From contig NZ_JAQUOY010000008.1 in the NCBI RefSeq assembly GCF_028716865.1, positions 1 through 64,000 on the forward strand: a DNA stretch of 64,000 nt, in the 5' to 3' direction. Within the stretch, counting starts at the first letter, position 1, and each line of letters opens with the position of its first letter. Positions 8,652 through 16,174 of this stretch are shown here, in pieces. Source of the stretch: Candidatus Methylomirabilis sp. (lineage in GTDB: Bacteria; Methylomirabilota; Methylomirabilia; Methylomirabilales; Methylomirabilaceae). The position numbers and the translations under genes were made by a program. The notes below the pieces were generated by a model that was given only the letters and a program-made list of their open reading frames with translations, made no database searches and had not been told where the DNA came from.

Positions 8652-8727
8652 GGCGCGGAGAGGCTGGGAACGGCATTGTGAGCATCGGAGAATGGGTGAG
8701 AATGTCTAGCAAAAAAGGAGGGAGGCG

Positions 8728-9318
8728 ATGAGTGAGATCGAAGGCTCCACCGAGGGGAACGAGATCAGGGGCCATCGCAGGGCCCAACGCATGAAGGCGC
8801 TGTGCATTGGCGCGCTCGGGGGGTTGGTGCTCCTGGCTGCCTGCGCGAAGCAATCCGGAGTCACCGCGATTCAACCGCCACCCCCCGACACTGGAGGGCC
8901 CCGCAGCGAGGTGGTGATGCCCCCGCCCGTAGTACCCGCCGAGCAACCGGTCAAGCAGGAGGCTCAAGCCGCGCGCCAGGAGTCGCCACTGAAGGACATC
9001 TTCTTTGATTTCGACAGGTCGAATGTTCGCCCCGATGCGAAAGCGGCTTTAGCTGATGACGTTGAATGGCTTCGGGTGCATGCGAAGGCTGCCATCACCA
9101 TTGAGGGTCATTGCGACGAGCGCGGGACGAGCGAGTATAACGTAGCCTTGGGGGAGCGCCGTGCCCAAGCGGCCAAAGACTATCTCGCGGCCTTAGGCAT
9201 CAACGCGAAACGTGTGACTACAGTGAGCTACGGCAAGGAGCGACCCTTTGTTCTCGGTCACGATGAGTCCGCTTGGAAGTGGAACCGGCGAGCCCACTTC
9301 GTCGTGGAAAGGGAGTAG
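8728..9318 (+). CDS. Peptidoglycan-associated (Pal/OmpA-like) lipoprotein
   Basis: 196 residues. A lipobox LLAAC places the lipidated Cys at residue 39; then comes a Pro-rich linker and a C-terminal OmpA-like domain (IFFDFDRSNVRPDA, EGHCDERGTSEYNVALGERRA, TVSYGKERP), the Pal signature that binds peptidoglycan. An outer-membrane lipoprotein tethering the membrane to the wall is expected. The ATG at 8728 has an excellent RBS (AAAAAAGGAGGGAGGCG) but leaves a long N-region. The ATG at 8791 would give a more typical lipoprotein signal. No tol genes lie nearby, so this may be an extra Pal-like protein rather than the main Pal. Confidence 0.88.
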   Translation: MSEIEGSTEGNEIRGHRRAQRMKALCIGALGGLVLLAACAKQSGVTAIQPPPPDTGGPRSEVVMPPPVVPAEQPVKQEAQAARQESPLKDIFFDFDRSNVRPDAKAALADDVEWLRVHAKAAITIEGHCDERGTSEYNVALGERRAQAAKDYLAALGINAKRVTTVSYGKERPFVLGHDESAWKWNRRAHFVVERE

Positions 9319-9323
9319 GGAAG

Positions 9324-9493
9324 AACGTTCGGCATCGAGGACAGGGATCAGACCTGGACGTGGGTGTATGTGCGGGCGACATGGCCGGGCCCTCTCCAAG
9401 GAGCTGTATGTCAAGTTCACCGAATGTGGGGTCGTCGAGTCGTACTTTTACATCTCAAATCTGCCGGAAGAGGTGCAGCGGCACACTCGGTGA
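9324..9493 (+). pseudogene. Truncated, frameshifted paralog of the BamE-like lipoprotein at 13988
   Basis: The DNA is clearly similar to 14155-14323. One frame gives GIEDRDQTWTWVYVRA, then the frame shifts and the match continues as LSKELYVKFTECG and SNLPEEVQRHTR to a stop at 9493. The lipoprotein signal and first third are missing. Together with 8479-8651 it shows that the first TetR module once carried the same two genes that stand intact behind the second TetR gene. Confidence 0.8.
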
Positions 9494-9526
9494 AGGTCTC
9501 GCGAAGATCGTAAGGGAGGTCGTCGT

Positions 9527-11320
9527 GTGATGGTCGATCATGCTCCGACTGGCGTCGAAATGGTCCAGCCTCTGCCATGGAGGCGTCGGCTCCAGTTGAA
9601 GACTGGTGATCTCCTGGCGCGTCTGAGGCTTCCACAGCCCACCACCCAGGTGCTTGTGGCCATTTCGGTTGGCATCGCGACAGGCTTGGGCGCCGTTGGC
9701 TTCATCCGGCTCTTGCAGCTTTGTACCGCCCTCTTCTTTGATGGCGGCCGCTGGCTTTTCTCCGGCCTCGGTCGGTATTATGTCCTCGTGCTCCCGGTCC
9801 TCGGCGGCCTGCTGGTGGGCCCGCTGATCGTCCATTTCGCCAGGGAGGCCAAGGGGCATGGCGTCCCGGAGGTGATGAGCGCGCTGGTGCTCCGAGGCGG
9901 TCGGATCCGAAGGCGGGTGGCCCTGGTCAAGATCCTCGCCTCCGCCATCACGATCGGCTCTGGCGGCTCCGCGGGCCGCGAAGGCCCGATGATCCAGATC
10001 GGCTCGAGCATCGGCTCCTCGGTCGCGCAATGGCTGCGGATGCCAACGGAGCGGGTGCGAACCCTCGTCGCCTGCGGGGCGGCGGGGGGCGTGGCGGCCA
10101 CCTTCAATGCCCCCATTGCCGGCGCGATGTTCGCGCTGGAGGTCCTCCTCGGGCAGTTCACCGCGGACTTCAGCTTGGTCGTCCTCTCCGCCTTCGCCGC
10201 CGCGGTCGTCTCCAGGGCCATGCTGGGCGATTTCCCAGCGTTCGCCATCCCCCCGTGGGGCCTGATCAGCGAAAAGGAACTGCTCTTCTACCCCCTCCTG
10301 GGCGTCTTCTCGGGTCTGGCCGCCACCGCCTTTGTAAAAATCCTCTATGCTTTCGAGGACCTCTTCGCCCGCTCCCGCTTACCAGAATTCCTGCAGCCGG
10401 CGGTTGGAGGTCTCGCCGTGGGCGGCATCGGGCTCTTCCTGCCCCAGGTGTTCGGCACAGGGCTGCCGACCATGGGGCAGCTCTTGGTGATGCAGGTCCC
10501 CGTGGGCACGATGCTCGCCTTGAAGCCGGCCAAGGTCCTGGCGACCTCGCTCACGTTAGGGTCGGGAGGCTCGGGAGGGGTGTTTGCTCCCTGCCTCTTT
10601 ATCGGGGGGCTGGTGGGCGGCACGTTCGGTTCGCTGGTCCACGCTCTCTTTCCTGCATTCACCGCCTCCTATGGCGCGTATGCCCTCGTCGGCATGAGTG
10701 CCACGTTCGGCGCGGCCGCCCAGGCGCCGATTACCGCGATCCTCATCCTGTTCGAAATGACCGGCGACTATCACATCATTCTTCCTCTCATGTCCACAAC
10801 CATTATCGCCGTTCTGCTCTACCGGGAGTTCAGCGCGAAGTCGATCTATACGTTGAAGCTGGAGCGTCAGGGGATCCAGTATGGGGCTGCTCCTGAGCGG
10901 GACCTGATGGCGGAGATCCCGGTGCAGGAAGCCCTGACCCACCCGCTGCTGGCCATTCCTCGAGAGGCCACCATCCAAGAGTTGTTGCGGCTCGTCGCGA
11001 AGACCGGTCATGAGTGGTTCCCAGTCCTCGACGGCCATGACGAACTGGCGGGCGTGGTGACCTATCGGGACGTGGCGAAGGCCGTGGACGAGGGCCGGTT
11101 GGAAGACCAGGTGCTGGGGTACGCGACGCGCGACGTGGTCTGTGCCTTTTCCGATGACAGCCTCCGCGAGGTCCTCATGAAATTCCACGAGCGCGATCTG
11201 GGCCACCTGCCGGTGGTGGATTCCACCAACCAGAAACGTCTGATTGGCATCATCTCCAGACGACACGTGATCAGAGCATATAATCGCGCCCTGGCGCGCT
11301 GGGGGATCAGATCACCATGA
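9527..11320 (+). CDS. ClC-family chloride channel/transporter with CBS domains
   Basis: 597 residues: ~10-12 helices of the ClC fold, then two CBS domains (about 455-590) that typically sense adenine nucleotides. Signature stretches are GSGGSAGREGP (residues 145-154; Glu152 is the gating glutamate), GVAATFNAPIAGAMFALE and GSGGSGGVFAP. The position equivalent to the internal proton glutamate of E. coli ClC-ec1 (Glu203) is Val206 (FALEVLLGQF), as in channel-type ClCs. Passive chloride conduction is therefore more likely than H+/Cl- exchange. Start is GTG 9527 (or ATG 9530) after AAGGGAGGT. It fits the salt/osmotic theme of the region. Confidence 0.92.
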   Translation: MMVDHAPTGVEMVQPLPWRRRLQLKTGDLLARLRLPQPTTQVLVAISVGIATGLGAVGFIRLLQLCTALFFDGGRWLFSGLGRYYVLVLPVLGGLLVGPLIVHFAREAKGHGVPEVMSALVLRGGRIRRRVALVKILASAITIGSGGSAGREGPMIQIGSSIGSSVAQWLRMPTERVRTLVACGAAGGVAATFNAPIAGAMFALEVLLGQFTADFSLVVLSAFAAAVVSRAMLGDFPAFAIPPWGLISEKELLFYPLLGVFSGLAATAFVKILYAFEDLFARSRLPEFLQPAVGGLAVGGIGLFLPQVFGTGLPTMGQLLVMQVPVGTMLALKPAKVLATSLTLGSGGSGGVFAPCLFIGGLVGGTFGSLVHALFPAFTASYGAYALVGMSATFGAAAQAPITAILILFEMTGDYHIILPLMSTTIIAVLLYREFSAKSIYTLKLERQGIQYGAAPERDLMAEIPVQEALTHPLLAIPREATIQELLRLVAKTGHEWFPVLDGHDELAGVVTYRDVAKAVDEGRLEDQVLGYATRDVVCAFSDDSLREVLMKFHERDLGHLPVVDSTNQKRLIGIISRRHVIRAYNRALARWGIRSP

Positions 11321-11485
11321 AGCGCTTGGAGGGGCCGTAACAACTGATTCGTTCGTTATCGGGTGGGGCTTGAGTTCGCCGTCGAGCGGTCGCTTGAGCG
11401 ATAGAGAGGCACAGCACGGGTCATTGTTTCGTAAAGTGGTGCATATAACGAGGAGATATCGTCGAGAACGGAAAGGAGCGAACCA

Positions 11486-12115
11486 TTGCGGACAACGGGG
11501 AGCGAGGTGAGGCGCAAGACGCGAACGGCAAGGCTCCAGGGGCACTCTCTTCTTCAGGGCGGGGTATTGCTCAGGGGAGCTGTTCTGACGTGTAGTCTTC
11601 TATTGGTCTCAGTCCTGAATGGGTGGAGTGATGAACCTCCCAAGGAGGGTGGACATCACCATCATCGGCTGGTGGGACCTCCGCCGGAGTTCACGCAACA
11701 GAGAGGTCCGGCGACGCAACAGTCAGGTTTCGCAACGCCTAAAGGGTGGCGGTTTGCTCTGCCGGCTGGAGATCATCACGCGGGGCGGCAGGTTTTTATC
11801 GACTTCGAATGCTTCAAGTGCCATGAAGTGCGTGGTGAAGATTTTCCCGCACCCAAAGCCGAACAAGGGGATGTGGGATCTGTCCTCTCGGGGATGGGGG
11901 CGATGCACCCGGCAGAGTATTTCGCCGAGGTGATCATCGACCCGAATGCCTCCGTGTCCTGGCGGGTCAAGCGCCATAAGGCTGAAACAAAAGGATATCT
12001 CGGCGCTGATGGTAAATCAAAGATGCCCAGCTATAACGAGACCATGACGGTCCAGCAACTCATCGATGTGGTGGCCTACATGAAGAGCTTGACCGCCGGT
12101 GGGCATCAGCATTGA
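11486..12115 (+). CDS. Exported monoheme c-type cytochrome
   Basis: 209 residues. An N-terminal hydrophobic signal (residues ~28-47) is followed by a His-rich stretch (EGGHHHHR) and one heme-binding CFKCH (Cys109, Cys112, His113). A likely distal ligand is the Met in KMPSYNETM, and YMKSL closes the cytochrome fold. It ends in GGHQH. The initiation codon is probably TTG 11486 because AAAGGAG lies at the right distance. Electron carrier in the periplasm; partner unknown. It lies after the ClC gene with a 165-bp gap holding no other gene. Confidence 0.82.
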   Translation: MRTTGSEVRRKTRTARLQGHSLLQGGVLLRGAVLTCSLLLVSVLNGWSDEPPKEGGHHHHRLVGPPPEFTQQRGPATQQSGFATPKGWRFALPAGDHHAGRQVFIDFECFKCHEVRGEDFPAPKAEQGDVGSVLSGMGAMHPAEYFAEVIIDPNASVSWRVKRHKAETKGYLGADGKSKMPSYNETMTVQQLIDVVAYMKSLTAGGHQH

Positions 12116-12510
12116 CAAGCGGTTTCCGGTTCCAAGGTCCAGGTGCCCGTTGTAAAATCCCCTCAGGGCATCTGGTACCCCGGAACCCGTTGCGAACGCG
12201 CTGTTCCACCTTTGGCCTTCGACGCTCTTCCTGCTCCCGGGAGGAACCTTAGCCTCAATCTATGGGCTATTTGTCCGCTAAGAGTAGAATCGGCTCTGGT
12301 GAGCCTCCGGACAAGCGCGCAGCCTGATTTACCTTGACTTCTCTCGATTTATGGCTATGCTATATAGTAAGTATGATCCGCTAACCAATGTGAAATAAAC
12401 GCCGGCTGGTGCCGCATGTTCGCGTCATTTTGCCCGGTCGCGGGGTGTTGGGGGTTGCTGCCGATCATCATAATGACTTCTTCTTATGACATAAAAGTGT
12501 GACAAGTTCT
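12116..12510. other. Intergenic stretch without recognisable gene
   Basis: About 395 bp with only short, unconvincing frames. TTGACT at ~12336 followed by TATGCT about 16 bp later could be a promoter for the leader element that follows; nothing else stands out. Confidence 0.35.
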
Positions 12511-12602
12511 TCTAGGAGGGTCCGGGGATAGCGTTCAGCTCTTTCCGGAGGACAGAGGGTGGTCGGGCCGCCATCCGCGAGAAGCGGAGGCGGCTTTTTT
12601 AT
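12511..12602 (+). promoter_or_regulatory. Attenuator/riboswitch-like RNA leader, copy 1
   Basis: A first hairpin pairs TCCGGG (12521) with TCCGGA (12544). Then comes a 37-nt block (12557-12593) identical to the one at 35257-35293. In that block GGTGG can pair with CCGCC (anti-terminator), while CCGCC can instead pair with GGCGG in a strong hairpin CCGCC-A-TCCGC-GAGA-AGCGGA-GGCGG followed by CTTTTTT (terminator). Mutually exclusive pairing plus two copies argue for a regulatory leader. No gene starts directly behind this copy; the next is TetR 2, which has its own promoter. It may be an orphan copy or an sRNA. Confidence 0.6.
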
Positions 12603-12760
12603 TTCACGAAACATGAACATCGGGTTGCGGCGGCTGAACACCTCTCTTGTGTGCGTTATTTCGACGGCGTCAACTGACGGTTCTAGTCTATGGAATGGAG
12701 GCCCATCGTATTCTTGAAGAGGCGCCATACCCACCCGGAGATTGGCGTTGTAAGTCCACC

Positions 12761-12828
12761 TTGACAGCCGTGAAGGAATGCATTAAATATATATATGGAC
12801 TACATGGTCATAAATGACTATATAGTCA
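12761..12828 (+). promoter_or_regulatory. Promoter with two palindromic operators for TetR 2
   Basis: -35 TTGACA 12761-12766, 17-bp spacer, -10 TAAATA 12784-12789. Two GAC-N6-GTC sites follow: GACTACATGGTC (12798-12809) and TGACTATATAGTCA (12815-12828, a perfect 14-bp palindrome). The core starts are 18 bp apart, exactly as before TetR 1. Binding by TetR 1, TetR 2 or both is inferred. Confidence 0.75.
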
Positions 12829-12854
12829 ACCAGTGCCTATGAGAAGGAGGAGAC

Positions 12855-13478
12855 ATGGCAGTCGAACGGCGGGTGGAACGCCGAATGGCGACAACGCGAG
12901 AGAGGCTCGTCAATACAGCACTGGCGTTGTTCGCGACGCATGGGATCTATGATGCCACCGTGGAGGACATTACGGAAGCGGCTGATGTCGGGAAGGGCAC
13001 CTTCTATCAGCACTTTCCTTCCAAGACCGCTATTATTCATCACATCCTGCACGACGGGGTGAGTGAACTCCTGGACCGATGCCGCCGTGAGAGTCAGCTG
13101 GCTAAGACCCATAAAGACCGGGTGAAACGCCTCCTGTCGGCTCAGTTCCGATTTTTTGATGAGCGGACTGACCTCTTGGTCCTGTTTCACCAAGTCCGGG
13201 GGCTGCTTAAACTGAAGCCGCGGGATGTGCGCTCTCTCCAAAAGGAGTACGACCGGTACATCCGGTTCCTTACCGCTGAGCTTGGGACCTTATTAGATCG
13301 GAGGCATTACTCCCGGACAAGACTGATGCAAATAGCCTGCTCGATGGCCGGCTTGGTGACGGGTTATCTGTCCTATCGAATGATTCTTGGGTTAAAGAAG
13401 CATGAGGCTATAGACCTCGAAGTGCCTACCCGCCTTTTCCTCGAAGGGATTGGAGGGAATGGCCAGGCGATGCCGTGA
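12855..13478 (+). CDS. TetR/AcrR-family transcriptional regulator 2
   Basis: 207 residues, clearly paralogous to the protein at 6870. The DNA-binding domain is nearly identical (RERLVNTALALFATHG, DVGKGTFYQHFPSK), while the ligand domain has diverged more. ATG 12855 has AGAAGGAGGAG upstream. The shared recognition helix and shared operators predict cross-talk between the two regulators. It heads the module of 13543 and 13988. Confidence 0.92.
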   Translation: MAVERRVERRMATTRERLVNTALALFATHGIYDATVEDITEAADVGKGTFYQHFPSKTAIIHHILHDGVSELLDRCRRESQLAKTHKDRVKRLLSAQFRFFDERTDLLVLFHQVRGLLKLKPRDVRSLQKEYDRYIRFLTAELGTLLDRRHYSRTRLMQIACSMAGLVTGYLSYRMILGLKKHEAIDLEVPTRLFLEGIGGNGQAMP

Positions 13479-13542
13479 ACCGATGGACAGGGTACACATG
13501 TTGCTTGTCTGTGCACATGGCTGCAAAAGGAGGGGGACTGCG

Positions 13543-13941
13543 ATGAAACGCGTGAAGTATTTGGCAACGATTACGGCTATCTTGACGCTGACAGCATTGG
13601 GAGGCGCAACACCGGGTCTGGCGGCTGAGGAGCAGGTGGCCACATCGAAGGCCGCTGAGAACGCGCAGGGAACAACGCCCCTGATCCGCACCATCTCCGG
13701 TACGGTGACCGCGGTAGTGCCGGATGCCAAGACCTTGGTGGTTACAGTGCCAAGAGGGACGACCGACGCCCTGGTCGTGGGCGCCCGGGTGACGGATCAA
13801 ACCGTCATGAAGGAGGGTACGGCGAAGAAGAGGTTGGAAGAGCTCAACGTTGGTGATCGGGTCTGGATGAAATTCGAGCGGGTGAGCGACGGTGATATCG
13901 CGCAGGTGATTGTGATCAAACGGGGCAGGCAGCGAGATTAA
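13543..13941 (+). CDS. Exported small beta-rich protein, unknown function
   Basis: 132 residues. Signal peptide with cleavage after GLAAE, then a short linker and a predicted beta barrel: TISGTVTAVVPDAKTLVV, LVVGARVTDQ, LEELNVGDRVWMKFER. The pattern 'xGxVxxVDxxxxxxxV ... GxxVxxxF' recalls the DUF5666/OB-like exported proteins; I am not certain of the family. ATG is preceded by AAAGGAGGGGG. A 5'-truncated paralog lies at 8479-8651. Immediately downstream is the BamE-like lipoprotein. Confidence 0.75.
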   Translation: MKRVKYLATITAILTLTALGGATPGLAAEEQVATSKAAENAQGTTPLIRTISGTVTAVVPDAKTLVVTVPRGTTDALVVGARVTDQTVMKEGTAKKRLEELNVGDRVWMKFERVSDGDIAQVIVIKRGRQRD

Positions 13942-13987
13942 CACAACACAGCACCTTCCGGTAACCCTTTCCAACAAGGAGGGCAAG

Positions 13988-14323
13988 ATGCGCTTCCGCT
14001 ATCGTCGTATCCTGGGCGTTGGATGCTTCGTCCTACTGCTTGTCGGATGTGTCTCGGTGGGTGAGGAATTTCGGACGCCCACTGCTGAGATGATCAAGAA
14101 CGGGGTGACCACGCGGGCTGAGCTGCTTCAACTCTTTGGGTCGCCGACCCAGGTCGGCATCGAAGACGGGGATCGGACCTGGACGTGGCTCCACGTGAGG
14201 ACGGGGGCCATAGGCCGGACCCTGTCCAAGGAGCTTCATGTCAAGTTCAACGAACGGGGCATTGTGAAGTCGCACTCTTACACCTCCACCCTTCCGGAGG
14301 AGGTCCAGCGGGAAAGCCGCTGA
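13988..14323 (+). CDS. SmpA/BamE-like lipoprotein
   Basis: 111 residues with lipobox LLVGC. The mature part begins with a helix bearing EMIKNGVTTRAELLQLFGSP, the 'xG.Tr.ev...lG.P' signature of the SmpA/OmlA/BamE and related 'lipoprotein small protein A' folds. Strands DRTWTWLHVRT and KELHVKFNERG follow. BamE itself helps the outer-membrane assembly machine. This paralog sits in an accessory cassette, so a stress-linked envelope role is more likely. Overlapping RBS AAGGAGGGCAAG. A decayed paralog is at 9324-9493. Confidence 0.8.
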   Translation: MRFRYRRILGVGCFVLLLVGCVSVGEEFRTPTAEMIKNGVTTRAELLQLFGSPTQVGIEDGDRTWTWLHVRTGAIGRTLSKELHVKFNERGIVKSHSYTSTLPEEVQRESR

Positions 14324-14351
14324 TGGCTCCGGGAAGAGTGGAGGTGAGGGG

Positions 14352-15413
14352 ATGATCGGAAAACAGATAATTGTAGAGTTGCTAGTTGCGGCCGCTGTGG
14401 GGCTTTTGTCGAGCGCCTGGTTGCTGTGGCTACGGCGGATCGGACTGCGCGCGCTCACCAGATTGGCCCGCACAACTGAGAGTAGACTCGACGACCTGGC
14501 GCTCTCGGCGTTTCGGCTTCCCTCACTGCTTTGGTGTCTTGTGCTTGGCGTTTATATCGGCCTGAGTGCCGCCCCTACCATGCCCACCAGGATCGGGCAA
14601 CTCGTCAATGATGTACTGGTGATCGTGCTCATCCTCTCTGTAACTATCGCCGTCGGTCGGTTCTTCGCAGCCTCCATCGTGTCCTATGCCGACCGTCTGG
14701 GTCTCGCAATTGCCGTGACAGGGCTCACCACCGCCCTGGTGAGAGGCGTCGTCTACCTGTGCGGCGCCCTCGTCCTACTGAACACGCTTGGAATATCGAT
14801 TACCCCTATCCTCACCGCCTTGGGTGTCGGCGGCCTGGCCGTAGCCTTAGCGCTTCAAGGTTCGCTGGCGAACCTGTTCGCCGGGATCCACATTCTAGTG
14901 GAAAAACCGATCCGCGTAGGGGATTACATCAAGTTGGAGTCGGGCCAGGAAGGGTACGTGGTCGATATCGGCTGGCGGACCACGCGGGTCCGCATGTTGC
15001 CCAATAACATGGTCATTGTGCCGAACGCCAAGTTGGCTGAGAGCATCGTGATTAACTACCACCTTCCAGAGAAACGGATGTCGGTCCTCATTCCCATCGG
15101 TGTTGGTTACCAGAGCGATCCCGCAAGGATCGAAGCGATCCTGATGGAGGAGGTCGCTTCCGCCATGGACCACGTCCCCGGGCTGTTGGCTGAACCTGCC
15201 CCCTTCGTTCGGTTCATTCCTGGGTTCGGCGAGTCGTCTCTTGATTTCACCTTAATCGTGCAGATCAACGAGGTTGCGGACCAGTACCTGGTTCAGCATG
15301 AGCTGCGAAAACGGATCTTCGCCCGCTTTCAGAAGGAGGGGATCGAGATCCCTTTTCCACAGCGAGTAGTCCACGTCCACGCGGCGTCTGTCGAGGTGCC
15401 GCCTGCCTGTTGA
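14352..15413 (+). CDS. mscS: MscS-family mechanosensitive channel
   Basis: 353 residues. Four to five N-terminal helices lead into the pore helix and upper vestibule: TALGVGGLAVALALQGSLANLFAGI, given here only as the conserved ALGVGGLAVALAL plus NLFAGIHILVEKP; then RVGDYIKLES and VPNAKLAES. Such channels open under membrane tension and release solutes on hypo-osmotic shock. It stands directly upstream of the compatible-solute genes, so synthesis and emergency release of osmolytes are encoded side by side. RBS GGTGAGGGG. Confidence 0.93.
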   Translation: MIGKQIIVELLVAAAVGLLSSAWLLWLRRIGLRALTRLARTTESRLDDLALSAFRLPSLLWCLVLGVYIGLSAAPTMPTRIGQLVNDVLVIVLILSVTIAVGRFFAASIVSYADRLGLAIAVTGLTTALVRGVVYLCGALVLLNTLGISITPILTALGVGGLAVALALQGSLANLFAGIHILVEKPIRVGDYIKLESGQEGYVVDIGWRTTRVRMLPNNMVIVPNAKLAESIVINYHLPEKRMSVLIPIGVGYQSDPARIEAILMEEVASAMDHVPGLLAEPAPFVRFIPGFGESSLDFTLIVQINEVADQYLVQHELRKRIFARFQKEGIEIPFPQRVVHVHAASVEVPPAC

Positions 15414-15502
15414 CACAGGCATTGCCAGGATGCGAGATGTCCAGGCTTCATGACGCCCTGGCACCCAATAAGCCTCCTAAAGAGAGACCCGAGGTGGGAT
15501 GA

Positions 15503-16174
15503 ATGCTTGAGCGTGCACAGGAGCCCTTCGAGTTTTGCTGTTGCATCGAGCTCCGCCAGATGCTGGGGCTGAAAGCGGAGACCGAAAAGGAACTGGCAGG
15601 CCTGATACAACAGGTCCCGCTGGATTCGATCTACTACCACACGTGCAGCCTCTTGATTCGTCACCGGTACAGGGCGGGGACGTTTTCCAACGACTTTGCG
15701 ACATGGCTGGCAGTCCAGGTGGGAGATCGAGTGCTGGGCGAGCGCCTTGCAGTGCTGGATCCCTTCAGTTTCGATACGTTGGTCGATCTGAGAGATGAGA
15801 TCGTTTCCATAATTGACAGTCACCTGAAGAGCATCGTCGTGGTTCCGCGTGTGGTGTACGGGGAATCGTTCAACTTCGTCCAATCTCGAATCGTGGCGGT
15901 GCCGGCAGGGATGGTGGCTCACACCCTGGAGGAGTTTCGGCAGGCCGTCAGTGAGATAGATGACAGGACCATTTACTACCACACTCTCGAAGCCCGAGTG
16001 CGGCGCAAGCACAGGCAAAACGACTTTTCCGCCTGGTTGCGAGATCGCCTCAGCCTGCCGGCCCTGGCCGCCAGGATCGAGGCCTTGAACCCCTTCACTG
16101 GGGGTCTGGAATGGGTGAGGATACAGATGTTAGCCTCTTGCGACCAGGTGCTCATCCAAGGGCGAGACTTATGA
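15503..16174 (+). CDS. DUF5752-family protein
   Basis: 223 residues made of two related halves: SIYYHTCSLLIRHRY followed by SNDFATWL at ~40-75, and TIYYHTLEARVRRKH followed by NDFSAWL at ~155-185. DUF5752 proteins commonly accompany trehalose synthase genes; the biochemical role is not established. The stop overlaps the ATG of the TreT-like gene (ATGA), so the two products are probably made together. No signal peptide or membrane segment. The internal duplication suggests a pseudo-dimeric fold. Confidence 0.8.
   Translation: MLERAQEPFEFCCCIELRQMLGLKAETEKELAGLIQQVPLDSIYYHTCSLLIRHRYRAGTFSNDFATWLAVQVGDRVLGERLAVLDPFSFDTLVDLRDEIVSIIDSHLKSIVVVPRVVYGESFNFVQSRIVAVPAGMVAHTLEEFRQAVSEIDDRTIYYHTLEARVRRKHRQNDFSAWLRDRLSLPALAARIEALNPFTGGLEWVRIQMLASCDQVLIQGRDL

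Noticed and set aside
12511-12602. Assignment of the leader to a specific named riboswitch class (fluoride, c-di-GMP, nhaA-type)
   Set aside because: I could not match the conserved core to a consensus I can recall with certainty; only the alternative-pairing logic and context are supported.
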